A stretch of 64,000 nucleotides of DNA from Aureimonas sp. SA4125 (GCF_019973775.1 NZ_AP025032.1:1364001-1428000), one strand, 5' to 3'; positions 37,889 to 46,400 are shown, counted from the stretch's first letter. Notes: generated by a model from the sequence alone, not told the origin. Made by a program: numbers and translations.

Positions 37889-37964
37889 TAATCCGATTGG
37901 CGTTGATCCAGCCGGAGTCAATTATGTTGCGATAGTTTGTGACCTGAAAGCCTTCAAACTGCAT
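37889..37964 (-). pseudogene. OLD nuclease fragment 1 (N-terminus)
   Basis: An ATG at 37962-37964 opens the frame MQFEGFQVTNYRNIIDSGWI up to INANRI, where IS1595 enters. This is the usual first strand and helix of SMC-like/OLD ATPases (x-F-x-N-Y-R-x-I). Joined across the IS after removing one TAATCCGA copy it continues directly into TAFVGQNEAGKS. The piece is too short to be found by length alone and is what proves the start of the gene. Confidence 0.88.
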
Positions 37965-38280
37965 TACGGCCTGCCCTTGAGTTGCTATGACTTTGTCGGA
38001 GCAAGATGGCGTGCCAGAAGACCAAGATCAAGCCGCGCTCAACGACTTAATTGGATGGGCTTGGACTTTATAAAACTGGTCTTCAGATGGGGTCGGGATT
38101 CGAGTCGCTGAAAAGAGTAATGCCACAGGGCTGAGTTGACGACCTCGGCGAGAACTTGCCAAGTGGGCATGACAGAGGTCATCTTTTGGGATGCCACAGT
38201 GCGCCAGCGAATGGCCAGGAAGGGTCGAAAGCTGCCGTCCAATGGTTTTTCAGCGGTCGCCGCAAATGCGCCGCCTTCAC
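37965..38280. other. AT-richer region upstream of the OLD nuclease gene
   Basis: About 316 bases between the OLD start and the MFS gene. The DNA is clearly less GC-rich than the neighbouring MFS gene. A minus-strand frame of 81 codons (38039-38284, GTG start touching the MFS stop) and short plus-strand frames are open, but none shows a recognisable domain. It probably holds the promoter of the transferred nuclease gene and the left-over boundary of the acquired segment. Confidence 0.4.
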
Positions 38281-39534
38281 TCACTCCGCCGGCGTCTGCT
38301 CGGCCAGATCCGCCCGCGGATCGAGCGCAAAGCTTGCCGGCGTCTGCGTCCGGGCGAGGGGCGTCGTCCTGAAGTCGCCGCGTTCTTCCACCGGCGGGGC
38401 GGTGCGGCGGAAGGTGCGGTAGAAGGCGTAGAAGGCGAAGATCGCGTGCGCGGTGCCGGTGGCGACGAAGATGCCGGAGGGGCCGAACGTCTCCATCAGC
38501 CAGGCGGCCAGCAGCGGGCCGCCCATCGTGCCGAAGCCGTAGAGGATGAGAAGACCGCCCGAAACTTTGACAAAATCCTCCGGCTTGGCATAGTCGTTGG
38601 CATGCGCGACGGTCAGGGAATAGGCGGGATAGATCACCCCGCCGAGGCCGAAGGCGATGGCGAACAGCACCAGCGGATCGTGGCTGCGCAGGGCCATGCC
38701 GACGACGGCGATGCCGACGCCGACGAGACCGGCGACCGTCATGACATAGCGGCGATCGACACGGTCCGAGAACCGGCCGAGCGGGTACTGGAAGACGATG
38801 CCGCCGGCCATGGTGGCGGCGAGCAGCGTCGCGATCTCGGTGTTGGTGAAGCCGAAGCGCTGCCCGAGCACCGGCGACATGTTGTTCCAGGCGCCCGACA
38901 GGACGCCCGCCAGAAAGACGCCGACGGCTGCGGCCGGTGAATTGCGGTAGATCATCGCAAGGTCGAGCGAGGTCGTCGTCAGGGGTTTGGGCGAGGGCGC
39001 CTTCGACAGCGCCGTCGGGATGACGGCGAGGGCGAAGAGGATGGCGCAGAGCATGAAGGGCGTCGTCAGTTCGGGCCGCGTCGCCGCCATGATGTACTGG
39101 CCGCCGATCATCGCCGTCATCGAGACGATCATGTAGATCGAAAAGATGCGCCCGCGCGTCTCGTTGGTGACGCGCTCGTTCAGCCAGCTCTCGATGATCA
39201 TGTAGCTGCCGGCCAGCGCGAATCCCGCAATGCCGCGGATCAGGATCCAGGCGATCGGGTGGACGATCATCGCCAGCATCAGCACGCCGATGGCGAGAAG
39301 GGCGCAGAGGCTGGAGAAGGTCCTGACATGGCCCGCCTGGCGCACGATCAGCGGCACCACGAGGCAGCCGACGGTGAAGGCGATGGCGTAGCCCGTGCCC
39401 ATGAAGCCGATCTCATAGCTCGACCAGCCCTCGATCGAGCCGCGCACCGGCAGGAGAATGCCCTGCAGACCCGCGCCCGCCATCACGAAGAAGGTGGAGA
39501 TCAGGAGGGAGACGATCGGCAGCAGCGCGGACAT
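38281..39534 (-). CDS. MFS transporter
   Basis: A 417-residue permease with 12 hydrophobic segments. The loop-2 region and the central motif GIVFQYPLGRFSDRVDRRYV (a G-x-L-a-D-r-x-g-R-R variant) mark the major facilitator superfamily, of the YcaD/UMF1-like type common in alphaproteobacteria. The substrate is unknown. The stop codon is the first base group after the acquired OLD nuclease region. Confidence 0.9.
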   Translation of the reverse strand: MSALLPIVSLLISTFFVMAGAGLQGILLPVRGSIEGWSSYEIGFMGTGYAIAFTVGCLVVPLIVRQAGHVRTFSSLCALLAIGVLMLAMIVHPIAWILIRGIAGFALAGSYMIIESWLNERVTNETRGRIFSIYMIVSMTAMIGGQYIMAATRPELTTPFMLCAILFALAVIPTALSKAPSPKPLTTTSLDLAMIYRNSPAAAVGVFLAGVLSGAWNNMSPVLGQRFGFTNTEIATLLAATMAGGIVFQYPLGRFSDRVDRRYVMTVAGLVGVGIAVVGMALRSHDPLVLFAIAFGLGGVIYPAYSLTVAHANDYAKPEDFVKVSGGLLILYGFGTMGGPLLAAWLMETFGPSGIFVATGTAHAIFAFYAFYRTFRRTAPPVEERGDFRTTPLARTQTPASFALDPRADLAEQTPAE

Positions 39535-39852
39535 GGAAGGCCTTGGAACGACGGACGGGCCGCGGAGGCGGCAGACGGGCGGCCGACCGCAGACTAGGGG
39601 CGATGCAGCACGCGCTAGGGTGGGTTTGCGACTTCGTCGTGACGGCTATCCGACATTTCCGCCCCGCGCCAGCCCGGGAGGGCCGCGGGCGTCACACAGG
39701 CATTGCCGGACCCATGTAGGCAGCCTAAGCCGGACCGGATCAGCCTGCCTCATCAGGATGCAGGATGCGATGGATCCGGCCGGAGCGCTTTCGGCTCGCA
39801 CCGGGCTCGCGATCGCGATGGCCGGGCAGGTCGGACAGGATGGGTGGTGTGG
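39535..39852. other. Intergenic region between divergent MFS and chrA genes
   Basis: About 318 bases separating two divergent genes. It should contain both promoters. The chrA frame remains open upstream to 39703, but that stretch reads as low-quality coding sequence. No clear palindrome or repeat was seen. Confidence 0.35.
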
Positions 39853-41283
39853 ATGCGGGAAGAGGCCGGGCCGTTGCGGGACAAGGACGGGGCGCTGATG
39901 CCGGCGGTTGCGGGCTTTCCTCTTGAGGCGGCGGACCGGCCGAGCTTCGCCGCGCTGGTGCGGGTCTTCACCACGCTGGGCTTTCTCGGCTTCGGCGGCC
40001 CGGCCGGGCAGATCGCGATGATGCACAAGATGCTGGTCGATGAGCGCCGCTGGATCGGCGAGGAGCGGTTCCTGCACGCCTTGAACTACTGCATGCTCCT
40101 GCCCGGCCCCGAGGCGCAGCAACTCGCGACCTATATCGGCTGGCTCCTGCACCGCAAGCGCGGCGGGCTTGCCGCCGGGCTTCTCTTCGTTCTCCCCGGT
40201 GCGGCCGTGATGCTGGCGCTGAGCGCCCTCTATGTCGCCTTTCGCCACGTGCCGCTTATCGATGCCGCGTTTTTCGGCATCAAGGCGGCCGTGCTCGCCA
40301 TCGTCGTCGAGGCGATGCTGCGCATCGGCGGGCGTGCGCTGCTCGACCGGACGGCGCTCGCCATCGCCGTCGCCGCGTTTCTCGCGATCTTCGTCCTCGC
40401 CGTGCCGTTTCCGCTGATCGTTCTCGGCGCCGGCCTCTTCGGCTGGCTGCGGCAGCGCCGCGTCCCGGCGGCGGTTGGCGCGGCACCGCCGTCCGGCAAG
40501 GTGGCGCCTGCAGGCGTGGTCGATGCGATGTTCGCGCGCGGCGAACTCGGCCATGCCGAGCCGTCGCGGGCGCGGGCCCTGAAGACGCTCGCGGTCGGCC
40601 TGCCGCTGTGGCTGGCGCCCGTCGCCGTGCTCTGGCTCTTCCTCGGCGGCGAGGCCACCTTCACGACCATCGGCCGGTTCTTCAGCCTGATGGCGACGGT
40701 GACCTTTGGCGGTGCCTACGCGGTGCTGGCCTATGTCGCGCAGGCCGCCGTGGAAAACCTCCAATGGCTTTCGGCGGCGGAAATGCTGGACGGGCTCGGA
40801 CTTGCCGAGACGACGCCCGGACCGCTGGTGCTGGTCCTGCAGTTCGTCGGCTTTCTCGCCGCCTTCCATCATCCCGGCAGCCTGCCGCCGCTTCTCGCCG
40901 GCGCTCTCGGCAGCCTGCTGACGCTCTGGGTGACCTTCGCGCCGTGCTTCCTCTGGATCTTTCTCGGTGGCCCCTATGTCGAGGCGCTGAGGCAGAACCG
41001 GTCCATCGCCGCGGCGCTGTCGGCGATCACCGCGGCCGTCGTCGGCATCATCGCCAATCTCGCGCTGTGGTTTGCCCTGCATCTCCTTTTCCGCGACCTC
41101 CAGCCCCTGGCGTTTCTCGGCAATTTCGGCCCGGACCTGCCGGTGCTTACCTCGCTCGACCTGCGCGCGGCCTTCCTGTCGGCGCTCTCGGCGGTCTTCC
41201 TCTTCCGACTGCGGCTTGGAATGTTCGCGACGCTGGCGCTGTCGGCGGCTTTCGGCATCGCCAGCATGGGCTGGGCGGGCTGA
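39853..41283 (+). CDS. chrA: Chromate transporter ChrA, two-domain form
   Basis: A 476-residue CHR-family membrane protein with two homologous halves. Each half carries the family pattern: FTTLGFLGFGGPAGQIAMMHKM and RRWIGEERF with CMLLPGPEAQQLATYIGWL in the first, and FSLMATVTFGGAYAVLAYVAQ with LGLAETTPGPLVLVLQFVGF in the second. Family members export chromate by proton exchange. No chrB regulator or other metal-resistance gene is nearby, so the physiological substrate is uncertain. Two starts are possible, ATG at 39853 and ATG at 39898; the first gives a slightly longer N-terminus. Confidence 0.9.
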   Translation: MREEAGPLRDKDGALMPAVAGFPLEAADRPSFAALVRVFTTLGFLGFGGPAGQIAMMHKMLVDERRWIGEERFLHALNYCMLLPGPEAQQLATYIGWLLHRKRGGLAAGLLFVLPGAAVMLALSALYVAFRHVPLIDAAFFGIKAAVLAIVVEAMLRIGGRALLDRTALAIAVAAFLAIFVLAVPFPLIVLGAGLFGWLRQRRVPAAVGAAPPSGKVAPAGVVDAMFARGELGHAEPSRARALKTLAVGLPLWLAPVAVLWLFLGGEATFTTIGRFFSLMATVTFGGAYAVLAYVAQAAVENLQWLSAAEMLDGLGLAETTPGPLVLVLQFVGFLAAFHHPGSLPPLLAGALGSLLTLWVTFAPCFLWIFLGGPYVEALRQNRSIAAALSAITAAVVGIIANLALWFALHLLFRDLQPLAFLGNFGPDLPVLTSLDLRAAFLSALSAVFLFRLRLGMFATLALSAAFGIASMGWAG

Positions 41284-41388
41284 GGCGGCCGGCCCCGGCG
41301 CCGGCGGAAGGGTTGTGCCCCGTGCGGGTGTATGGTGAGCTTGTTCTCGAGCCGGCCGCCGGGCCGGCATGTCGGATGGGAAATGCCC

Positions 41389-41769
41389 ATGTCAGACTGG
41401 AAGCCCGCGACCTATCCCTCCGTCAGCCCCTATTTGATCTGCGCCGATGCCGAGGCGGTGATCGACTTCATGATCACGGTCTTCGGCGGCACCGTGTTGC
41501 GCCGCATCGATCGGCCCGACGGGACGATCATGCATGCGGAGGTCCGCATCGACGACAGCGTCGTCATGATCGGCGGCGCCACCCCGTCCTATCCGGCACG
41601 GGCCCAGCAGATCCATGTCTATGTCAGGGACGTCGACGCCGTCTTTGCCACGGCGATCGAACAGGGGGCGGCCGCCATCGAGGCGCCGCAACGCAAGCAT
41701 GACGACGACGACCGCAGGGGCGGCTTCACCGACAGCGCCGGCAACGCCTGGTGGATCGCCACGCAGTAA
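41389..41769 (+). CDS. VOC-family (glyoxalase-like) protein
   Basis: A 126-residue single-module vicinal-oxygen-chelate protein of the PhnB/YdeM type: SPYLICADAEAVIDFMITVFGG at the start, GTIMHAEVRIDDSVVMIG in the middle and FTDSAGNAWWIATQ at the end. Such proteins bind metal or small aromatic ligands; function is not known here. The ATG at 41389 has GGATGGGA seven bases upstream; an ATG six bases earlier (41383) is an alternative. Confidence 0.85.
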   Translation: MSDWKPATYPSVSPYLICADAEAVIDFMITVFGGTVLRRIDRPDGTIMHAEVRIDDSVVMIGGATPSYPARAQQIHVYVRDVDAVFATAIEQGAAAIEAPQRKHDDDDRRGGFTDSAGNAWWIATQ

Positions 41770-41871
41770 GCCGCGTGCGCCCTGTCATCGCTGACTGCCG
41801 CGTTCCGCGCAAAGGGCCGCGGCGGGGCTTTGGAGGCGCTTCGGCGGCAGACCCTCGGGTCGGCAGGGCGA

Positions 41872-42789
41872 TCAGGCGCGTTCGTCGAGCCGCGCCTTCA
41901 GCGCCAGCAGATCGCGCCAGGCGAGCTTCTTCTGCGCCGGCTGGCGCAGGAGATAGGCGGGGTGCAGCATCGGCAGGGTCGGGATCGTGTCGCCGGGACC
42001 GACGCCGAAGGTATAGTCGTGCCACGTTCCGCGCAGCCGCAGTATGCCTTCCTCGGTCTTCAGGATCACCTTGGCCGCAGGCGATCCCAGGCACACCAGG
42101 ATTTTCGGCCTGACCAACTCGATCTGGCGGGCGATGAAGGGCAGGCACATCTCGGTCTCGATCGGCGTCGGCGGCCGGTTGCCGGGCGGGCGCCAGGGCA
42201 CCGAATTCGTCACGCGCACGGATTCGCGCGTCATCCCGATCGAGGCGAGCATGCGGTCGAGAAGCTGCCCGGACTTGCCGACGAAGGGCTCGCCTGCAAT
42301 GTCCTCCTCGCGCCCCGGCGCCTCGCCGACGAACATCACGTCGGCATCGGGATTGCCGTCGCCGAAGACGAGTTGCGTCGCCGTCAGCCGGAGATTGCAG
42401 CCGGTGAAACCCGCGAGCGCCTCGCGCAATTCGTCCAGCGTCTTCGCCGAGGCCGCCCGCTGATGCGCATCCGCCACCGCGATCTCGTCCGGCACGGCGA
42501 GGGAGAGCGCAGGAAATCCGTCGACGGTGGGTGGCGGCGCGGCGTGCGCCTCGCGCCGGCTGGCGGCGGGCGGCGACAGCGACCGCTCGGCCGCGCCAGC
42601 GCCGTCGCGCGGCGGCGCCGAGGCCTCCGGCGCCCGTCGTGCCGCCCGGCTCTCGATCTCCGCGGCGGTCTCGGCAAAACGGTCGCGCGGCGCATCGAGG
42701 ACGATCGTGTCGATCCCGGCATCGCCATACCACTCGAGAAGCGCGGCGGCGGCCTCTCTTGTCGTGACGGGGGGCGGATGCGGGATCAT
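41872..42789 (-). CDS. Uracil-DNA glycosylase, family 4-like
   Basis: A 305-residue glycosylase that removes uracil from DNA. After a ~110-residue low-complexity N-terminal region, the catalytic domain shows MFVGEAPGREED, GEPFVGKSGQLLDRML, VPWRPPGNRPPTP and the HPAYLLRQP motif. Family 4 enzymes hold a [4Fe-4S] cluster by four cysteines; here only FTGCNLRLTAT and IETEMCLPF keep plausible ligands and the second cysteine of the usual CxxC is replaced, so the cluster may be missing. This form is, as I recall, common in alphaproteobacteria. The gene lies upstream of the ETF-QO region on the opposite strand. Confidence 0.88.
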   Translation of the reverse strand: MIPHPPPVTTREAAAALLEWYGDAGIDTIVLDAPRDRFAETAAEIESRAARRAPEASAPPRDGAGAAERSLSPPAASRREAHAAPPPTVDGFPALSLAVPDEIAVADAHQRAASAKTLDELREALAGFTGCNLRLTATQLVFGDGNPDADVMFVGEAPGREEDIAGEPFVGKSGQLLDRMLASIGMTRESVRVTNSVPWRPPGNRPPTPIETEMCLPFIARQIELVRPKILVCLGSPAAKVILKTEEGILRLRGTWHDYTFGVGPGDTIPTLPMLHPAYLLRQPAQKKLAWRDLLALKARLDERA

Positions 42790-42851
42790 GCGAAGGTCTT
42801 AGCGCATGGCGGCGGGAGGGGCAAAGCGGGCAGGAGAGGGATTGGCTATTC

Positions 42852-42868
42852 GTACGGTTACACCGTAC
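42852..42868. promoter_or_regulatory. Operator-like palindrome before a HigB remnant
   Basis: GTACGGT (42852-42858) and ACCGTAC (42862-42868) form a perfect 7-bp inverted repeat with a TAC spacer, two bases before the ATG of the HigB-like fragment. Toxin-antitoxin operons are typically autoregulated through such palindromes overlapping the start. The antitoxin that would bind it is not present in the window. Confidence 0.5.
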
Positions 42869-42870
42869 AC

Positions 42871-42978
42871 ATGCCCCTCATGAAAATTCGCAGTGTCCGT
42901 CACAAGGGACTGAGCCGCCTGATCGCGCGGAACGATGCGAAGGGCGTCCGGGATCGCTGCAGGGGCGGGGTGGCCTGA
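42871..42978 (+). pseudogene. Remnant of a HigB/RelE-type toxin gene
   Basis: A 35-codon frame whose first 24 residues (MKIRSVRHKGLSRLIARND, then AKGVRD) match the N-terminus of HigB-like toxins, which typically read IxSFxHKGLxRLFExGDxxGI. A stop follows where the toxin should continue for about 65 more residues, and no higA antitoxin gene follows. An operator-like palindrome remains directly upstream. It is therefore a decayed type II toxin-antitoxin locus. Confidence 0.6.
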
Positions 42979-43004
42979 AAGTCGGGACCGCCCGCCCCCC
43001 CGAC

Positions 43005-43880
43005 TCACCCCAGCGCCAGCACGGCATCCGCAAACACCCCCGGCGCCTCCTGCGGAAAATTGTGGCCGACCCCTCGGACGATCTTCTCCTCATAGCCGGC
43101 CGTGAAGTGGCTCCCTTCCCCGTCGCCCGGCGGGTCGACGCCGTCGTCGGCGCCTTTCAGGACGATCGCCGGCACGGAAATGTGCGGCTGGGCGGCGAGG
43201 CGCTGTTCGATCGCGTCATAGGCCGGGTCGCCGGGGACGAGGCCGAAGCGGTGGCGGTAGGAATGCACGACGACGTCGACGAAATCGGGATTGCGGAAGG
43301 CTTTCGCAGAGCGGGCGAAGGTTTCGTCGGTAAAAGCCCAGGTCGGCGACCAGAGGTTCCAGATCAGCCGGCAGAGCGCGTCGCGGTTCTGCGTCAGACC
43401 AAGACGGCCGCGCTCGGCATGGAAATAATACTGGTACCAGAAGCGATGCTCGGCCGCCGGATCGGCCGGCTCCCCCGAGGCGGCGATGTCCTGGATGTTG
43501 TAGCCGGTGCCGCAGCTGACGAGACCCTTCACCCGCTCCGGCCACAGCGCGGCGACGATGGTGGCGGCGCGTCCGCCCCAGTCATAGCCGGCGACGACGG
43601 CCTTCTCGATCGCCAAGGCGTCCATCAGCGCCAGGAGATCGGCCCCGAGCGCGGCCTGCTGGCCGGAGCGGGGCGTCCCGGCGTCGAGGAAGCGCGTTTC
43701 GCCATAGCCGCGCAGGAAGGGCACGATGCAGCGCTTGCCTTCCGTCGCCAGTCGCTCGGCGACGGTGTCATAGGCATGGGCGTCGTAGGGAAAGCCGTGC
43801 AGGAGGATCACCGGCGGGCCGTCGGCCGGGCCGGTGTCGAAAAAGGCGACGTTCAAGACGCCGGCATCGATCTGCTTCAT
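43005..43880 (-). CDS. Alpha/beta hydrolase of the epoxide hydrolase/dehalogenase group
   Basis: A 291-residue hydrolase. The oxyanion-hole segment VILLHGFPYDAHAY, nucleophile elbow VAGYDWGGRAA with aspartate as nucleophile, and the C-terminal GVGHNFPQEAP histidine are in place. An aspartate nucleophile (GxDWGG) points to epoxide hydrolase or haloalkane dehalogenase chemistry, not an esterase. The long inserted cap with WYQYYFHAERG supports the epoxide hydrolase-like class. The ATG at 43880 starts just before the first strand. Confidence 0.88.
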   Translation of the reverse strand: MKQIDAGVLNVAFFDTGPADGPPVILLHGFPYDAHAYDTVAERLATEGKRCIVPFLRGYGETRFLDAGTPRSGQQAALGADLLALMDALAIEKAVVAGYDWGGRAATIVAALWPERVKGLVSCGTGYNIQDIAASGEPADPAAEHRFWYQYYFHAERGRLGLTQNRDALCRLIWNLWSPTWAFTDETFARSAKAFRNPDFVDVVVHSYRHRFGLVPGDPAYDAIEQRLAAQPHISVPAIVLKGADDGVDPPGDGEGSHFTAGYEEKIVRGVGHNFPQEAPGVFADAVLALG

Positions 43881-44199
43881 GGCAATGTCCCGACTGCTGC
43901 TGTCCCCTCCTTGTAGCCGACCCCCGGCCGTTGGGGGAGAGTTCGAGGCGCTTAAAGGGCGCGGCAGGCGATGCGCGACGGCTGCATTCGCTGGCTCCGA
44001 CCGGCGGGCGGCGCAAAGCGGCGGCGGGCTGGCGCGAAAAGGCCGCGCTTGAACGAAACTTCGACCTATTCTAAGCCGGCAGGGCCGATGCGCGACGCCA
44101 CCCCGGCGGCAGAAGAGCTTGTGGTCGCCTTCAAACCGGCCCGATGGCCTGATCTGGGCAGGCGGGAGCGCGGCGCACCACCGACGGAGACGGGTTGAG
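43881..44199. other. Intergenic region between divergent hydrolase and ETF-QO genes
   Basis: About 319 bases with the promoters of both genes. The sequence AACGAAACTTCGACC near 44051 includes a short palindrome. No additional gene was recognised. Confidence 0.35.
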
Positions 44200-45846
44200 A
44201 TGAACGAGACCGAACGCGAGAGCATGGAATTCGACGTCGTCATCGTCGGCGCGGGACCGGCCGGCCTTGCGGCGGCGATCCGGCTGAAGCAGCGCGATCC
44301 CGACCTCTCCGTCGTCGTCCTCGAAAAGGCCGCCGAAGTCGGCATCCACGTCCTGTCCGGCTGCGTGCTCGATCCGAGCGTGCTGGACGAACTCCTGCCG
44401 GAATGGCGGCAGGAGGAGACGCCGATCCGCCAGGCGGTGACCGAGGACCGCTTCTACTTCTACGGCGCGCAGGGCGGCATCCGGCTGCCGAATGCCCTGA
44501 TGCCGAAGCTGATGGACAATCACGGCAACTTCGTCGTCTCGCTCGGCCTCGTCGCAAAGTGGATGGCGGAGAAGGCCGAAGCCCTCGGCGTCGAGATCTA
44601 TCCGGGCTTTGCCGCGACCGAGATCCTCTACGACGAGTCCAACGTCGTCATCGGCGTCGCCACCGGCGACATGGGCGTGTTGAAGGACGGCACGCCGGGC
44701 CCGATGCACCAGCGCGGCATGGCGCTGATGGGCAAGTATGTCTTCATCGGCGAGGGCGTGCGCGGCTCGCTCGCCAAGGAACTGATCCGCACCTATGGCC
44801 TCGACGAGGGCCGCGACCCGCCGAAGTTCGGCTTGGGCATCAAGGAGCTCTGGGAGATTTCGCCGGAGAAATCGAAGCCCGGCCTCGTCCAGCACTCCTT
44901 CGGCTGGCCGCTCGACATGAAGACCGGCGGCGGCTCGTTCCTGTATCACCTCGAAAACAACCAGGTCTATGTCGGCTTCGTCGTCCACCTGAACTACAAG
45001 AACCCCTATCTCTCGCCCTTCGAGGAATTCCAGCGCTTCAAGACGCATCCCGACATCGCCGAGCTGCTCGCCGGCGGCAAGCGCATCGCCTATGGCGCGC
45101 GGGCGATCACCGAAGGCGGCTGGCAGTCGGTGCCGAAACTCGTCTTCCCCGGCGGCGCGCTCATCGGCTGCTCGGCCGGCTTCGTCAACGTGCCGCGCAT
45201 CAAGGGTGTGCACAATGCCATGGCGTCCGGCATGCAGGCGGCGGACGCCGCGGTCGAGGCGATCAAGGCTGGCCGCGCCCACGATCGGCTGAAGGTCTAC
45301 GAAGACGGCTGGCGCTCTTCCTCGATCGGCCGGGATCTGAAGCGCGTGCGCAACGTCAAGCCGCTGTGGTCGAAGTTCGGCACGGCGCTCGGCGTCGCGC
45401 TCGGCGGCATCGACATGTGGACGAACCAGCTTTTCGGCTTCTCCTTCTTCGGCACGATGAGCCACGGCAAGCCGGACCATCTGTCGACCGAGCCCGCGGC
45501 CGAGCATCAGCCGATCGTCTATCCCAAGCCCGACAACACGCTCACCTTCGACCGACTGACCTCGGTGTTCCTGTCGAACACCAACCACGAGGAGGACCAG
45601 CCGGTGCATCTGAAGGTCGGCGACATGGCGTTGCAGAAGCGCTCCGAGCACGACGTCTATGCCGGCCTGTCCCGGTTCTACTGCCCGGCCGGCGTCTATG
45701 AGTGGATCGAAGGCGAGGACCCGACCTACGTCATCAACGCGCAGAACTGCGTGCACTGCAAGACCTGCGACATCAAGGACCCGAACCAGAACATCACCTG
45801 GGTCCCGCCCCAGGGCGGCGAGGGGCCGGTGTATCAGACGATGTAG
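44200..45846 (+). CDS. Electron transfer flavoprotein-ubiquinone oxidoreductase (ETF-QO)
   Basis: A 548-residue membrane-associated enzyme that passes electrons from reduced ETF, generated by acyl-CoA and other dehydrogenases, to ubiquinone. The FAD motif VVIVGAGPAGLAAA is at the N-terminus, the ubiquinone-binding region includes HSFGWPLDMKTGGGSF, and the C-terminal [4Fe-4S] cluster ligands are in RFYCPAGVYEW and NCVHCKTCDIKDP. The ATG at 44200 follows GGAGACGGGTTGAG. The length matches the family exactly. Confidence 0.95.
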   Translation: MNETERESMEFDVVIVGAGPAGLAAAIRLKQRDPDLSVVVLEKAAEVGIHVLSGCVLDPSVLDELLPEWRQEETPIRQAVTEDRFYFYGAQGGIRLPNALMPKLMDNHGNFVVSLGLVAKWMAEKAEALGVEIYPGFAATEILYDESNVVIGVATGDMGVLKDGTPGPMHQRGMALMGKYVFIGEGVRGSLAKELIRTYGLDEGRDPPKFGLGIKELWEISPEKSKPGLVQHSFGWPLDMKTGGGSFLYHLENNQVYVGFVVHLNYKNPYLSPFEEFQRFKTHPDIAELLAGGKRIAYGARAITEGGWQSVPKLVFPGGALIGCSAGFVNVPRIKGVHNAMASGMQAADAAVEAIKAGRAHDRLKVYEDGWRSSSIGRDLKRVRNVKPLWSKFGTALGVALGGIDMWTNQLFGFSFFGTMSHGKPDHLSTEPAAEHQPIVYPKPDNTLTFDRLTSVFLSNTNHEEDQPVHLKVGDMALQKRSEHDVYAGLSRFYCPAGVYEWIEGEDPTYVINAQNCVHCKTCDIKDPNQNITWVPPQGGEGPVYQTM

Positions 45847-46022
45847 AAGAGGGGGTGGAGGGGCCGCCTGCCTCTGCGCCTCAGCACCGTTTCGATCGAG
45901 GGAGAGGTTCTCCACTCGGCAGCGCTGGTCATGTCGCCGCGGCTGATCACTGCAGGGTGCAAGACCGACGCCAGGCTGAACACATGACGAGGGGCCCAAT
46001 CCTTCGGGGACAGGGCTCCTCG

Positions 46023-46400
46023 TTACCGATCTTGCCGCGGGATCGGCCTCAGCGGGTCAAAGGAGTTTCCTCCCGTATTCCGGCCGTCAGCCTGGGCGCC
46101 GATGGTAACCGGATAGATGCCTGCGCCCGGGACGACAAAGGGAGAGCAGCGTCGGATCGACCTCGCTGCTTCTTCAATCGCAAATCGTCGCGACAAGGCC
46201 ACCGGGGGCTCGCCGATGGTCCCGATATCCAGAACGGCGCCGGCCGCATCGACCCGAATTTCCAGTGGTGGAACAGTGTTTTTGGTCCCCTGCGGCATGG
46301 TCAGGCAACGCTGAACCTGATCGGTCAGGTCATCGGCTGCGCATACGGCGGCGGACGCGTACACCAGCAAGAATACGACTCCCGCTGAAAAAGCTCTCAA
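46023..46400 (-). CDS. Small exported protein, TonB-C-like, unknown function
   Basis: A 125-residue protein with a signal peptide (hydrophobic core, cleavage near VCAADD). The mature part reads QVQRCLTMPQGT, LEIRVDAAGAVLDI and AIEEAARSIRRCSPF, a pattern seen in small periplasmic proteins with a TonB/TolA C-terminal-like fold and a C...C pair. The start is a TTG at 46398-46400, supported by GAGGAG nine bases upstream; no suitable ATG is available. The function is not known. Confidence 0.6.
   Translation of the reverse strand: MRAFSAGVVFLLVYASAAVCAADDLTDQVQRCLTMPQGTKNTVPPLEIRVDAAGAVLDIGTIGEPPVALSRRFAIEEAARSIRRCSPFVVPGAGIYPVTIGAQADGRNTGGNSFDPLRPIPRQDR

Larger units (their letters stand above)
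31785..37964 (-). pseudogene. OLD-family ATPase/TOPRIM nuclease gene split by three insertion sequences
   Basis: Four separated pieces on the minus strand belong to one gene: 37964-37889, 36304-35851, 34474-33720 and 32344-31785. Removing the IS1595 element (36305-37888), the two IS256 elements (34475-35850 and 32345-33719) and one copy of each 8-bp target duplication leaves 1821 bases: exactly 606 codons plus a TAG, with no frameshift or internal stop. In the rebuilt protein Walker A is GQNEAGKS at 30-37, Walker B VLLLEEPG at 305-312, an H-loop TTHLA at 339-343, and the TOPRIM metal ligands are E404 (VEGGDD) and D461/D463 (LLDSDAAG). Length and order match OLD-family overcoming-lysogenization-defect nucleases such as P2 OLD and GajA (about 580-600 residues), ATP-controlled nucleases linked to phage defence. 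No UvrD-like helicase gene lies nearby, so a class 1 type is more likely than Gabija. The gene pieces look less GC-rich than the surroundings, which suggests transfer. Confidence 0.92.

Noticed and set aside
31785..37964. Calling the nuclease a Gabija (GajAB) system
   Set aside because: No UvrD/Rep-like helicase gene (GajB) lies beside the pieces; ilvD and an MFS gene flank the locus. The protein fits OLD in general, so only the family is claimed.
38039..38284. An 81-codon gene between the nuclease and the MFS gene
   Set aside because: It begins with a GTG inside the MFS stop region and shows no domain, signal or coding pattern I can recognise, so it is only mentioned in the region note.
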